This document shows positions 1 to 9,840 of a DNA stretch of 64,000 nucleotides, piece after piece. Position 1 is the stretch's first letter, and each line of letters opens with the position of its first letter. The notes under the pieces are model-generated. The model saw only the letters and a list, made by a program, of their open reading frames with translations, had not been told where the DNA came from and searched no databases. This DNA is from Cafeteria roenbergensis. Lineage: Eukaryota > Sar > Bigyra > Bicosoecida > Cafeteriaceae. The position numbers and the translations under genes were made by a program. Where the stretch lies: NCBI GenBank assembly GCA_008330645.1, contig VLTN01000003.1:434001-498000 (forward strand). The letters run 5' to 3'.

Positions 1-1
1 G

Positions 2-103
2 ACCAAGTGGGAGAGGGGCTTCCTCCGCCCCCTCGAGCGCGACATCGCGGCCACGATGAGGCGCCGCGCAGAGCGCGCTGCTGCCGTGACGGGGGACTGG
101 TGA
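2..103 (+). CDS. Possible C-terminal end of a gene entering from the left
   Basis: Reading from base 2, a frame is open for 33 codons and stops at a TGA at 101-103. The peptide is charged and helix-like (it contains KWERGFLRPLERDIAATMRR) and looks more like real protein than the other two frames. I do not recognise a family. It may be only the last coding exon of a gene whose body lies outside the window. Because GC-rich DNA gives long chance frames, this remains a weak call. Confidence 0.3.
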   Translation, partial: TKWERGFLRPLERDIAATMRRRAERAAAVTGDW

Positions 104-540
104 TCGCCGGTCGCGGACTGCGTTGCGCCGAGCTCGCTGCGTGTTGCCCGGAATCATGCGTGTGTATGAATGGGCGCGGCCCGAGAACGGATCCACCAAA
201 TGCAACGTCCGACGCGCTCTGCGAGCGTGACCGCACGGCTGACGGCCGCGAGACTGCTGCCTCACGCGCGACTGACCTGCGGCGCGACGACGCGCCGCTC
301 TGGCGACGCCGTCGCCCGGCGCTCGCTGCGCGACGGCGACGCGCCGCGTTGCCTCCCCGCGGCCGGCCGCCCGGCCCGCCACAGCGCTCTTGCGCGGGCG
401 GCCGTGGAGCAGGGCCAGCTGCCGGCCAGTGGCGGCAGGCCCGCTCTGCTGCGCCGGCTCTGTTGGCCGGGCCGCCGAGAGCTGTGTGCCCGCCGAAGCA
501 CTCCTCGCTCCCTCAGCAGCAAGCGACAAAGCCCTCAGCA
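104..540. other. Gene-free stretch before the B12D-like gene
   Basis: These 437 bases hold no open frame I believe in. They should contain the 3' end of any leftward gene and the promoter and 5' leader of the next gene. I see no repeat or RNA gene. Confidence 0.5.
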
Positions 541-1195
541 ATGGCCGCCCGCCGCACCATCAACTTCAACGCCAAGCGGATGTACGACGTCGCAGGTGAG
601 CACGGCGCCAGCGTGCGAGGGCGCGCGCCGCGCGGGTGGGTCGGACCACGGTCGTAGTCAGTTCGTCACGTCCGCACGCGACCCGCCCCCGCCCCCGCCC
701 CCCCACACCCCCGCTGCCCCGCAGGCCTCCCTGTTATCGCCTGCACTACCTTCGCCGCGTCCATGGCGGCCTACTCTGGGGTGAGAATCGCGCGGCAAGG
801 CCTCAATCCGGCTGCCCATCACCGGACCATCCGTGATGTGATCATGATTTCGTTCTGACCAGCCCCCGAACAAAAAACCGGTCAGCTGCGACTCACGGAA
901 CCTTCCGGCCCCAATCGCGCCCAACATCAGCACCCCCCCCTCCTCCCCCGCTTCGGCCTGCCTCCTTCTGCAGGTCCGGTGCTTCATGTCCAACCCGGAC
1001 GTGCGCAGCCGCAAGAACCTCCACGACCCCGTCCCGGGGGAGGACACCGCCAAGGCGGGCGCCGAGTGGCGCAAGCAGCACCACGCTCGCAACATCGGCA
1101 ACGAGGCCGGGAACGTGTCCATGTTCTCCGCCTTTGGCTTCAAGCGCATCGCCGCTGAGGACGAGTACTTCCCGTCCTCGCCAAGCCGGGCGTGA
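541..1195 (+). CDS. B12D/NDUFA4 (MLRQ)-family mitochondrial inner-membrane protein
   Basis: Three exons (541-595, 725-780, 974-1195) join in phase to a 110-residue protein. Family members are small, single-span inner-membrane proteins found with respiratory complexes I or IV. Exon 2 encodes a hydrophobic segment (residues about 20-37, GLPVIACTTFAASMAAYSG). It is followed directly by VRCFMSNPDVRSRKN, whose NPDVR is the family signature just after the membrane span. Donors are GTGAGC and GTGAGA; acceptors are GCAG and TGCAG. Length is close to plant B12D (about 90) and NDUFA4 (about 80), with a somewhat longer soluble tail. The start is the first ATG of the exon in frame; the protein has a basic N-terminus. 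Family assignment rests on the membrane-span and NPDV pattern, not on full-length similarity. Confidence 0.75.
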
Positions 1196-1789
1196 GCGTC
1201 GCGCGACCGTCGACAGCCGGCGCTGCGTTTGCCTGCGGCGTGCGCGACCTTCCCACCTCCCCTTCTCGGCTCAGTTGCGTGTGAGAGACTGCTTCCCGCT
1301 GCCTCTCGAAACTTTGCCTATTGTGACCTCCAGGCGCCGCGCCAGGCCTCGACGCCGCACACGGACCCGTCGCGCTTGCATCCGCACACTCGTCGCTCCG
1401 CACTCGACACGCTCTCCTGCCGGGCCGTTTCAGCGACCGCCACCCGCGCGCAGCGGGCCCACAGCCGTGGTGCTCCCTCCCAGCCGCGCTCAAGCCGGCC
1501 ACGGGGGGTGGCTCCGGGGCGGGCCGACCGGGCCGGCCGCTGGAACGCGAGCGCGAGAGCGCAGCGCGAGCCCAGTCTTGCGAGCCGCACTGGCCGGCAG
1601 AGCAGAGAGCAAGCCGTTTTCGGGAGAGAGGTGCAGTTGTGCTTGCGCGCCGCGGCGCCAGCCACCACGGGAGGCCGCGCTCGCAGGGCCCGTCGGCAGC
1701 AGCGCCCGCGGCAGTCGCCCGCGCGCGCCCATAGCCAGAGCGGGCGCACGGAGTGCCGTCAACGCCGCGCCAGATCGCGCCCGGGAGAC
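1196..1789. other. Intergenic and 5' leader of the LRRC45-like gene
   Basis: 594 bases between two genes on the same strand. A frame continuous with the next gene is open from about 1229, but it has no in-frame ATG before 1790 and its translation is Arg/Ala/Pro noise. I therefore treat it as 3' tail, promoter and leader. Confidence 0.6.
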
Positions 1790-4700
1790 ATGTCAGCGGC
1801 TTTGCGCCACCATCGCTCGGCCGACGCCGCGCAGGCGCCAGCAGCCGGCCCGCCGCGCTGGGGGGCTGGCAGCAGCGGCCCTCCGCCCCCCGACGCGTCC
1901 TCCCGCCTCCCGCGCGGGGTGGCCCTGGAAGACCTGCCCCTTCCCGGTGCCGCGGCCTGCGTGGACTTGACGGGCGCGCACATTCACGACGCCGGCAAGG
2001 TTGCCCGGCTGCTGCGGTCGGCCCGCTGCCTGACCACTCTTGTGCTAGAGTGGAACGCGCTCGGGCGGTCCTCCTGGGCCAGCCAGAGGGAGCTGTGCTC
2101 AGCAGTGGAAGGCAGCCCGACGCTGGTGACGCTGGACTTGCGCAACAACGCGCTGGGGCCCGACTTTGGGCACGAGATGGCGCGCGTGCTGCGCCGCAAC
2201 ACAACCCTTGTGCGTTTGGACCTGCGCTGGAACTCGCTGGGCCCGTCCGCCGGCGCGGCCATTGCCGAGGCCGTGCGAGACTACAACAGCACCATCACGA
2301 CGCTGCGGCTCTCCGGCAACACCGTGTCCGAGGCCTCCCTTCGTGTCATCGAGGCCGCGTGCAGGCGCAACGCGGCCGGCATCCCGCTCGCCCCCACGGA
2401 CAAGGCCGCCGCTACGCAGGCCGCGTGGGCCCTGGCGGAGCAGGCGGAGCCGGCGCGCAAGGCGGCCCTGGCGGAGGCCGAGGCGGCCGTTGCCGCAGAC
2501 CTGGCAGAGCGCGTTGCGCGGCTGCTGTGCGACCGCGACGCTGCCCGCTCCCGCTGCACGGAGGCCGAGGCGGAGTCGCGCCGGCACCAGGAGCGCGCGG
2601 CTCAGCTCGAGGGGGAGCTGCGGGACGAGAAGGAGGGCGCGGCCAGGCTTCAAGAGCAGCTCGAGGCGGCGCTGGCGCGGGCCCAGGCCGAGGCGGAGCG
2701 GAACGCCCGGCGGCTGGCTGAGAGCGAAACGGCCCGCCGCGAGGGCATGGCTGCCGCAGCGGCGAGGGAGGAGGCCTCGGCCAAGGCGGCCGGCCAAGCA
2801 GCGGAGCGGGCGGAGGCGAGCGAGGCGGAGCTGGCCAAGGCGCTTGCGGCCCTGCGGCGAGCCAAGGCGGCGCAGGAGGCTGCAGAGGCTGGGCTGGCGG
2901 CGCTCAGGGAGCGGCTGGCCGCGGCCGAGGCAGAGGCCTCCGGGGCTCGGCGGGAGGCCAGGGGCCGGATCGAGCGGGCTGCGGCGGAGGCGGCAGATGC
3001 AGTGGCGGCTGCCGGTCAGAAGGCGGCCCTGGCCCGCGAAGACGCTGCGCGGCTTGTGGAGGCCGCGGACGAGCGGGTGCGGGCTGCCGAGGCGGCCAGG
3101 CGGGAGGCGGAGCGGCGCGCAGACGTGCTGCGCGGCGAGCTGGAGCGAGAGCGGGCGAGGCACGCGGAGGCGGAGGCCAAGGCCGAGGCGGAGCAGGCGG
3201 AGCGCTGGCGGGAGGCGGTGCGTGCGCTGCGGGAGGAGACGGACGACCGGCTGAGGGCGGCAGAGGCGGCGAGGGAAGACGCGCGGAGGGCGCTGGAGCG
3301 GCTGGGCGAGGAGGCCGCGAGGCGGGCAGCAGAGGCGGCGGCTTCCCGGCGGGCGCTCGAGGAGGAGACGCGTCGGGCCGAGAAGCGCGCCACCGTGGCC
3401 ATGGACGACGCTGACCGTGCGAGGGCGGAGGCGCGGGTGAGCGAGGACGGGAGGCGCCGCGCCGAGGCAGCCGCGGCGGACGCTGCCGCCGCGCGCTCGG
3501 CAGAGCTGGACAGGCTGCGGGCGGAAGTGGCACGGCTGAACCGCGAAGTGGAGACCACGAAGCGGCGGGCGGAGGACGCTGTGGCCGCGGCGAGAGCCGA
3601 GGCAGACGCCGCCGCCAGGCGAGCGGGCGACGCGGAGGCGCGCGCCGAGCGGCAGGCCGAGGCCGTGGAGGCGCTCAGGCGGGCCACAGACGGGGCGGAG
3701 GCGGACCTCAGGAGCGCGAGGGAGCGGCTGATGGTGGTGCGCAGCCCGGACAGGGGCCGGTCAAGGACCGGGAGCTGGGCGGAGGCGGACGAGCGCGCGC
3801 TGGTGGCGGGGGGGCTTGGCGCCGGTCTGGCCGCCCACACGCGCACGGCAGACTCGTTGCCGCGCCCCACCTCTCACACAGCGGGGGCGGCAGCGGTCTC
3901 TTCGCCTGCCCGCAGCCACCAACGAGACGGCAGCAGCCGCGGCCACAGCAGCGGGTCGCTTGGCGAGCGGTCCACAAGCGGGCGACGGAGCGCGGAGCGC
4001 GACCATCACGCAACCACTGCCGCGCCATCGCCCCAGCGGGCGCAGGCAGTGGCTGCTGCCGACGCCAGTCGACGGAATGCGGCTCGAATGGAAGCTGAAC
4101 AGCGCGAGGCGGAACGGCGCGAGGCGGAACGGCGCGAGGCGGAACGGCGCGAGGCGGAACGGCGCGAGGCGGAACGGCGCGAGGCGGAGCGGCGCGAGGC
4201 GGAGCGGCGCGAGCCGGAGCGGCGCGAGGCGGAACGGCGCGAGGCGGAGCGGCGCCAGGGTGTTGCCAGGCATGGCGCACAGGCTGATCACCCCTCCCGG
4301 TCCCCTGGTGCTGCTGGCGTGTCCATGGACGACGGCATCGTGCCGACATCGGGAGATGCACCGGGCGGGGTGCCTGCCCGGCGGCGGAGCCGGCTTCTGG
4401 ACCAGGACCGCCCGCCGCGGGAGCTGCTGCTGGCCCTGCCCGATGGCATTCCGGCAGACGCCGGCGGGGCACTGATTCTGGCCACGTGGAGGCTTGTGGT
4501 GGCGGGACTTGCGAGCGGGCAGGCGCTGCCGACGTTCGGGCAGCTTCGCGAGGCAGCGACTCAATCAGCTGGAGTGTCTGTCGACATGTCGCAGCAGGTG
4601 CAGCGCCAGTGGTACCGCGAGTCTGTGCAGGGCATGATTGACGCGCTGGTGGAGGACGAGGACGAGTTCTCGCGGGGCGCGGACTCGTTCGAGGTGGAGG

Positions 4701-4828
4701 CCAGGGACGCGGACGCGAGCGATGACGGGCCCAGGCACTGGCGCGGGGGCAGTGGCGGTCGCACAAGCGGTGGGTCCGCGGACGACGATGTGGACGAGGT
4801 CAGCCATGAGTCCGATATTGAGTTTTGA
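1790..4828 (+). CDS. LRRC45: LRRC45-like leucine-rich repeat and coiled-coil centrosomal protein
   Basis: Single-exon gene for 1012 residues. Residues about 45-200 carry ribonuclease-inhibitor-type leucine-rich repeats (TLVTLDLRNNALG, NTTLVRLDLRWNSLG, ITTLRLSGNTVS). Residues about 210-650 are an uninterrupted Ala/Glu/Arg coiled coil. This order and the NTTL-x-x-LDLRWN phrase match LRRC45, a centriole-linker and ciliary-base protein of about 670 residues in animals. The extra length is a Ser-rich linker, a perfect REAER pentapeptide array, and a C-terminal segment with a short helical domain (ALPDGIPADAGGALILATWR) and an acidic tail. The start is the first in-frame ATG and lies just before the repeats. 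The coiled coil makes homology by composition unsafe, so the call rests on the repeat domain. An expected role is centrosome cohesion or transition-fibre assembly. Confidence 0.7.
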   Translation: MSAALRHHRSADAAQAPAAGPPRWGAGSSGPPPPDASSRLPRGVALEDLPLPGAAACVDLTGAHIHDAGKVARLLRSARCLTTLVLEWNALGRSSWASQRELCSAVEGSPTLVTLDLRNNALGPDFGHEMARVLRRNTTLVRLDLRWNSLGPSAGAAIAEAVRDYNSTITTLRLSGNTVSEASLRVIEAACRRNAAGIPLAPTDKAAATQAAWALAEQAEPARKAALAEAEAAVAADLAERVARLLCDRDAARSRCTEAEAESRRHQERAAQLEGELRDEKEGAARLQEQLEAALARAQAEAERNARRLAESETARREGMAAAAAREEASAKAAGQAAERAEASEAELAKALAALRRAKAAQEAAEAGLAALRERLAAAEAEASGARREARGRIERAAAEAADAVAAAGQKAALAREDAARLVEAADERVRAAEAARREAERRADVLRGELERERARHAEAEAKAEAEQAERWREAVRALREETDDRLRAAEAAREDARRALERLGEEAARRAAEAAASRRALEEETRRAEKRATVAMDDADRARAEARVSEDGRRRAEAAAADAAAARSAELDRLRAEVARLNREVETTKRRAEDAVAAARAEADAAARRAGDAEARAERQAEAVEALRRATDGAEADLRSARERLMVVRSPDRGRSRTGSWAEADERALVAGGLGAGLAAHTRTADSLPRPTSHTAGAAAVSSPARSHQRDGSSRGHSSGSLGERSTSGRRSAERDHHATTAAPSPQRAQAVAAADASRRNAARMEAEQREAERREAERREAERREAERREAERREAERREAERREPERREAERREAERRQGVARHGAQADHPSRSPGAAGVSMDDGIVPTSGDAPGGVPARRRSRLLDQDRPPRELLLALPDGIPADAGGALILATWRLVVAGLASGQALPTFGQLREAATQSAGVSVDMSQQVQRQWYRESVQGMIDALVEDEDEFSRGADSFEVEARDADASDDGPRHWRGGSGGRTSGGSADDDVDEVSHESDIEF
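4103..4252 (+). repeat. 15-bp tandem repeat encoding (REAER)10
   Basis: Ten head-to-tail copies of the 15-mer CGCGAGGCGGAACGG with few substitutions lie inside the LRRC45-like gene. Each codes for REAER, except the eighth, which is REPER. The near identity of the copies points to recent expansion. The product would be a highly charged single alpha-helix or coiled-coil extension. Confidence 0.95.
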
Positions 4829-4988
4829 TCGCCGGCTCTCGCAGTGACGCACTTGCTCTGCACCGTGGGCCGAAAATGCCAGCGCAGTCGAATGCCGAAT
4901 CGTGCCGCTGCGAAGTTGCGCGCACTTCTGAATGCTCTCCAGAGGAGCAGCGAGGCCACTCACCGGAACCGCAAGAGCCACAAGAGCC

Positions 4989-6244
4989 ATGGCTGCAGCG
5001 GCATCGACCGACGCGAGCGCCAAGATGCAGGTGGCTGTCGACCCCAAGAACATGTCGTTCAACAGGACCGGCCTGCGGATCAAGGACCCGGCCACTTCGT
5101 GAGCAGGGAATGGGAGCCCGTAGGCATGGTGCCCGCCGCTGGCGGGGGGCATGTCCGGCGAGCGCCGAGGTCTTCCCGCTGCGCAGTTGTGGGCCTGCTG
5201 CCGCCGCCGCGGCCTGCAGCTCCGCAACAGGTGCCGCGCTCCGCTCCGCCACGCGCCCGTTCGAGCGGCCGCAGGGTGCCCTTCTACGAGGACAAGTTCG
5301 GCTTCACGCTCGTGCACGTCGCCAAGCAGGAGGGCCGCGCGTCGTACTTCCTCGGAACGCTCGAGGACGAGCTCATCGCCAAGCTTCCGACCGACCGCGA
5401 GTCAGCCGATGCGGCCAAGTTCGTGGCCTCCTACACCGGCACGCTGATCGAGCTCATGCACACCGAGGGCACCGAGAAGGACGACGCTTTCAGCGTGAAC
5501 AAGTGAGCCCTGGTGCCTCGCCCGCTCGCGATCCCCCGGGCGCGCGAGGGCGGGTGACCCACGCCGCGGCGACCCCACAACCGCGCCCACGCCATGCACC
5601 TGCCGCTGTGTTGATGGCTTCGCAGCGGAAACGTGGAGCCCCACCGCGGCTTTGGTCACCTTGCCGTGGCCGTTCCTGACGTGTACGCGTTCTGCGAGGA
5701 GCTGGAGGGCAAGGCGGTCAAGTTCCAGAAGAAGCCCGACGAGGGCAGGATGAAGGGCCTGGCCTTCGCTCTGGACCCCGACGGGTACTGGATCGAAGTG
5801 ATCAGCCGCAGCGTGCCGGAGCTCCCGGGCCTCGGCTCTCGCCCGTCCTTCGCGCAGACGATGCTCCGCGTGGCTGACATCAAGGAGTCGCTCGCCTTTT
5901 TCCAGTCAAAGTTCGGCATGACGCTGCTTGACGAGCGCCACTTCGGCCCGGGCCAGGGCGACTTTAGCCTCTATTTCCTGGCGTCCCTCCCTGCGGGCAC
6001 GGAGCTTCCGGCTGTGGACAACCCTGCGTCCAAGGGCTGGATGACCGGTCGCAACTTGTGCATCTTGGAGCTCACGTACAACCACGGCTCCGAGAAGGAC
6101 CCGGCGTTCAAGTACCACAACGGCAACGACGCCCCGCAAGGCTTCTCGCACATCGGCTTCACCGTGCCGGCGGACGCCGCCCCCGGGACCACCGTCACCA
6201 CGCCCCGCGACGGATACTCCGTCGTGCTGGCGGAGCGCGCCTGA
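4989..6244 (+). CDS. GLO1: Glyoxalase I (lactoylglutathione lyase), two-domain form
   Basis: Exons 4989-5098, 5275-5502 and 5626-6244 give 318 residues, the length of yeast-type fused glyoxalase I (about 326) rather than the 184-residue human form. The enzyme isomerises the hemithioacetal of methylglyoxal and glutathione to S-lactoylglutathione, normally in the cytosol. Domain 1 has [25 protein letters not shown] (E96), EPHRGFGH (H124) and DPDGYWIE (E170). Domain 2 has AQTMLRV (Q190), [10 protein letters not shown] (E261) and GFSHIGFTV (H288). In this family metal sites are shared between half-domains. Here the first ligand position of domain 1 is Arg26, where His or Gln is usual. Domain 2 ends early without the DPDGYWIE glutamate. 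Both losses fall in the same composite site, leaving one complete site (H124, E170, Q190, E261). Confidence 0.93.
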
Positions 6245-6651
6245 GCGCCCGCTCCCGCCTCGCCACCCGTCGCAGAGCTGCAGCAGCTCGGCCTGCTGGC
6301 CGGCTGAGTGCGGCGCATGGCAAGCCGTGCGCGAATGAGACTGAGCCCGCATTCGACCCAACCGCGCACAGGCGCCGCGCCAGCATGTGCAGGCCAAGGC
6401 CCCGCCCGCGCTCGCACGCACGCACGCACGCATGCACGTTCATCATTCCCGAGCAACGGCCCTGCCTGGCGCAGCACCACGCCGTCGCGTGCTAGCGGAA
6501 TCACTGTGTTGGTTGCGCGGCGGCGCACGGCAGACTGCACGTCCGCTCATACCCACGCACAGGGGCACGCACCCATGCACTCGCGCCACTCGCAGCTGCG
6601 CACCCGGTGCCCTTTGGCACACCTCGAGCGACAGAAGCGATTGCGCGCGCA
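6245..6651. other. Tail-to-tail spacer between GLO1 and KMO
   Basis: 407 bases between two convergent genes hold only 3' flanks. A purine-pyrimidine alternating tract of ACGC units (about 6412-6436) and a second looser one (about 6555-6582) are the only structure seen. Confidence 0.6.
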
Positions 6652-8585
6652 TCACTCAGACGAGGCGGGCGCGCCGATGCCGACGGCGGCGAGAGCTGAC
6701 GAGGCCGCCGCCTTGAGCCCGCTGAACCCCGAGGGGGCGTCCCGGGCCAGCGCGACGCCGGCAGCCAGCGCCCCGGCGGCAAGCGCCGCCCCCACAACGG
6801 CCTCCGCGACCGAGAGCGCGGCTTCCTGCCTGTGCGCGCGGGCCTTGGCCTCGTCGTAGGGGATGCGGGAGAAGGACACCATCGAGTAGCGGGGGATCCA
6901 CCAGGTGGGCGCGAGGGCGTGCAGCAGGCCCTCGATCTGCTTGCTGACCACGAAGAGGGGCGAGGCGGTGTGGCTGCGCATCTCCTCGTAGTTCTCAAGA
7001 GAGAGGTCTGCGATGCCGTTGCCGGTGGGCATGCGCTTCGCAACGAAGTCCTTGATGGAGGCGTCCAGGTCGCCGTTGCAGAGGTCGAGCGAAGCGTTGA
7101 GCTCCAGGGCGTCCTCAAACGCGGCGTTCATGCCCTGCCCGAAGAAGGGCACGATTGCGTGCGCGGCGTCGCCGATGAGGAGCATGCGGCCGCGGTTCCA
7201 GGGGTCAACCCGGACGGTGACGAGCGACCCGGCAGGGTTCTCGGCGTACTGGGAGGCCACGTTCTCCTCGCCGATGAGGGCCAGCGCGTCGGGGAAGTTG
7301 GCGCGGAAGAAGGCCACCACGGCCCCGGGTCCGTCGGCCTTGACCGCCGAGTCCAGCTCCTCAAACGTGGCGTTGGGGGCGAAGAGTGTGCAGGTGAAGG
7401 TTCGGTCGGGGTTGGGCAGGGCAATGAGCATAAACTCGTGGCGCGGCCAGATGTGCAGGCCATGGGGCTGCTCCAGGCGGTAGCCGGCTTCGTCGTCGCG
7501 GCGCGCAATGGCGGAGGCGGCGTCGGCTCCAGGGGCGATGTGGAACTCCTTGTAGGAGTGGTCGATGAACCTGCGGCTGAAGTTCACACGGCTGCCGCGC
7601 AGCATCGCGGCACGCACGCGGCTGAAGGCGCCGTCCGCGCCGAGGACAAGGCCGGCGTGCAGGCGAGTGGTCGCGCCGCCCTTGACATCGCGGCCGTCGT
7701 CGTCGGACTCCACAAACACAACGGTGCCGTCGGGCCGCGCCGTCTCCAGCTTGTGGTTGAAGTGGAGGCGCACGTTGGGCAGCTTCTCGAGCTCGGTCAC
7801 GAGCAGCGTGGTGAGGCGCTCGCGCGACACGGACGAAATGTGCTCCCCAGGCTTGCCGTACGGCTGGAAGGACAGCGCGCCCGACTCGTCGTGAATCACG
7901 CGGCCGTGCATGGGCACGAGCGTGGGCTTGACAGCGTCGAGCAGCCCGACCTCGGCGAGCGCCGCCTCGCCGCGGCACGACAGGGCAAGGTTGATGGACC
8001 GCTTGACCGAGTCGGTTGCCACCCCGTACGCACTGCAGTCATGCAAGGCAAAGAACACAACGGCAGACTCGATTTGGCCCCGCGATTGCGCCGCCGTGCG
8101 CGCGCCTGTCCGCCCGGCATGGCTGGCTGCCCAGGGAGAGTCGGGTCCCTCTTGCGCTCGCGGGCAGCCGCAACCGCAATCGTGGCGCCCCCAGCGATGA
8201 CGATGATAACGATGACGATGAAGACGACGACGATGATGATGATGATGACGACGACGGCAACGGTCATGTTTGATGGCCCACGCCACGCCATCGCCCGTGC
8301 AAATCCTTCGCTCTCGCCACGTCAACGCCTCCTGCCACCCCCCCCCCGGCCCCCTGAGGGTCCCTCGCGGTCAATCCGCCAGGCAGGACTGCAGGCAACT
8401 CACTCGGTCTTGTCGGTGGCCAGCTCGCGCGCGCGAAAGTCGCCGCGCTTCTCAAACACGTGAACCTGGAACGCTGGCTTGCCGTCAGTCTGGCGGCGGC
8501 CCAGGTACAGGGCCGACATGGCCCCAGCCAAGCCGGCGCCGACTACGACGATGAGGCGCCTGTCATCAGGGACTGCTGCGGCCAT
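6652..8585 (-). CDS. KMO: Kynurenine 3-monooxygenase
   Basis: Two exons (8585-8404 and 8032-6652) encode 520 residues. The enzyme is a FAD- and NADPH-dependent hydroxylase of the outer mitochondrial membrane that converts L-kynurenine to 3-hydroxykynurenine in tryptophan breakdown and de novo NAD synthesis. The N-terminus has the dinucleotide-binding fold (LIVVVGAGLAGAMSALYLGR). SVKRSINLALSCRG, SSVSRERLTTLL and GADGAFSRVRA follow in family order. The second FAD motif is LLIGDAAHAIVPFFGQGMNA. A hydrophobic Ala-rich segment (SVAEAVVGAALAAGALAAGV) near the C-terminus fits the tail membrane anchor of KMO. The length slightly exceeds the usual 460-490 because of the tail. The single intron has a GTGAGT donor and joins phase 2. 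It shares a 223-bp upstream region with the divergent tRNA methyltransferase gene. Confidence 0.93.
8196..8256. repeat. GAT/GAC trinucleotide microsatellite in the KMO intron
   Basis: About 61 bases of interrupted GAT and GAC triplets lie within the 371-bp KMO intron, followed closely by the upstream half of the intron. It is likely length-variable between strains. Confidence 0.85.
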
Positions 8586-8808
8586 GGCACGCGGGGACTG
8601 GTGACTCTCCGGAGCGCGGGTGTGAGCGTTCCATAAGACATGCCTGTGATGCTGCTTGCAGAGCCGCCCCCCGGTCGGCCGCCGCGGTTCTGCTGTGGCC
8701 ACGCACGCGAGGAGGCGAGCTCGGGCGCGGCGAGAGGGCTCGCACTTGCAACCCCAGGGTGTGCTGGGGCGTGTGTACGCCGTGGGACTTGGCATCGGGA
8801 AGCTGGCG
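8586..8808. promoter_or_regulatory. Bidirectional promoter region, KMO and TrmB-like gene
   Basis: 223 bases separate two divergent start codons and must contain both promoters and leaders. I recognise no TATA box or conserved element in it. Confidence 0.5.
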
Positions 8809-9840
8809 ATGGCCCGCAGCGCGAGGAGCGTCGCAGCGTTGTCGCTTCGCTTCGGGGCGGCGAGGGGCATCTGCTCGTCTGCCGCGCCACTGCTGCGGCA
8901 GCATGTGAACACGCTTGCGGCTGTGTTCGCGGACCCGCCGACGGTGGAGTGGGAGTCTCTGTTTGGAACGCGGGCGCGCCTGGGCACGGACGCGTCCTCG
9001 CGCCCCCTTCACCTGGAGCTGGGCTGCTCGGGCGGCGTAGTGCTGGAAAACCTTGCGAAGAGGTGCCCCGACTGGGATTTCCTGGGCTTCGAGGTTCGCG
9101 ACCCGGTGGTGAAGGCGGCGCTGCAGCTTCTGCAGACTTCAGGCGTGGCAGGCGCCAACGCAGGCGTGCTGCGGTGCAACCCGCAACTGACAGGGGAGGA
9201 GGTGCTGCAGTCGTTGTGCGACTTCACGGGGACAGAGGCGCCGCTGGTGTCCGTGACGGTGCAACACCCGGACCCCTGCTTCAAGACCAGGCACTCGCGC
9301 AGGCGAGTGCTGACGCCGCGCGTTCTGAGCACGCTCGCGAGGCGGATGCCGGGCGGGGCGGCGCTGTATCTGCAAACTGACGTCCCGGACGTTATGCGCA
9401 GCATGCTGGACGCGTGCGCGCACCCGCTGCTGGCGGGCAGGCTGGAGCTCGCTGGACTCGCCACCACATGCTACGAGCGCTCGCCGCACCAGGTGTCGCC
9501 CCCGGGGCTGGCCCCGGTGGGCGACGAGGACACTGCGGCCGTGCTGGACGGCTGGCTGGGCGCCCGCTCGCCTCGGGAGGAGGCGGTCAAGGCCGCCGGT
9601 GGGGTCATCTGCCGCGCTGTACTGGTTCGCCGCGCGGGCGACGTGCTTGCCGCCGATGCCGAGCTGGACGAGGACGAGCGCAGCGGGGAGTTCCGCTTTG
9701 TGTGGGACGGCACGGTGCCGTGCGTGCCCCTGGCGCGCGCAGACGCGCTGGAGCCGGCCTCGGCGTTTCCCTGGCGCTTGCCTGCGACCGCTGCCATTGC
9801 AGGCGCCGACTTGGCAACCGCGCTGCCCAGACCTGCGTGA
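8809..9840 (+). CDS. TRMB: tRNA (guanine-N7-)-methyltransferase, bacterial/organellar TrmB type
   Basis: Single-exon gene for 343 residues. TrmB uses S-adenosylmethionine to make m7G46 in the variable loop of tRNA. The SAM-binding motif is LHLELGCSGGVVLENLAKRC, with DWDFLGFEVRDPVV next. The substrate motif VTVQHPDPCFKTRHSRRRVL (usually PDPWxKxRHxKRR) and ALYLQTDVPDVM complete the family pattern. The single-polypeptide type with an N-terminal extension differs from the METTL1/Trm8 partner-dependent eukaryotic enzyme. The first 30 residues (MARSARSVAALSLRFGAARG) are Arg/Ala/Ser-rich and look like a mitochondrial or plastid targeting peptide, so it probably modifies organellar tRNA. The C-terminal 120 residues are less conserved. 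The start at 8809 is the ATG that gives this presequence; the frame is open farther upstream without support. Confidence 0.85.
   Translation: MARSARSVAALSLRFGAARGICSSAAPLLRQHVNTLAAVFADPPTVEWESLFGTRARLGTDASSRPLHLELGCSGGVVLENLAKRCPDWDFLGFEVRDPVVKAALQLLQTSGVAGANAGVLRCNPQLTGEEVLQSLCDFTGTEAPLVSVTVQHPDPCFKTRHSRRRVLTPRVLSTLARRMPGGAALYLQTDVPDVMRSMLDACAHPLLAGRLELAGLATTCYERSPHQVSPPGLAPVGDEDTAAVLDGWLGARSPREEAVKAAGGVICRAVLVRRAGDVLAADAELDEDERSGEFRFVWDGTVPCVPLARADALEPASAFPWRLPATAAIAGADLATALPRPA

Noticed and set aside
4103-4252. CRISPR-like array
   Set aside because: The 15-bp units are contiguous with no spacers and are in frame within a protein; this is a coding tandem repeat in a eukaryotic gene.
6832-8463. 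543-codon plus-strand frame opposite KMO
   Set aside because: Mirror of the KMO exons and intron; no family signal.
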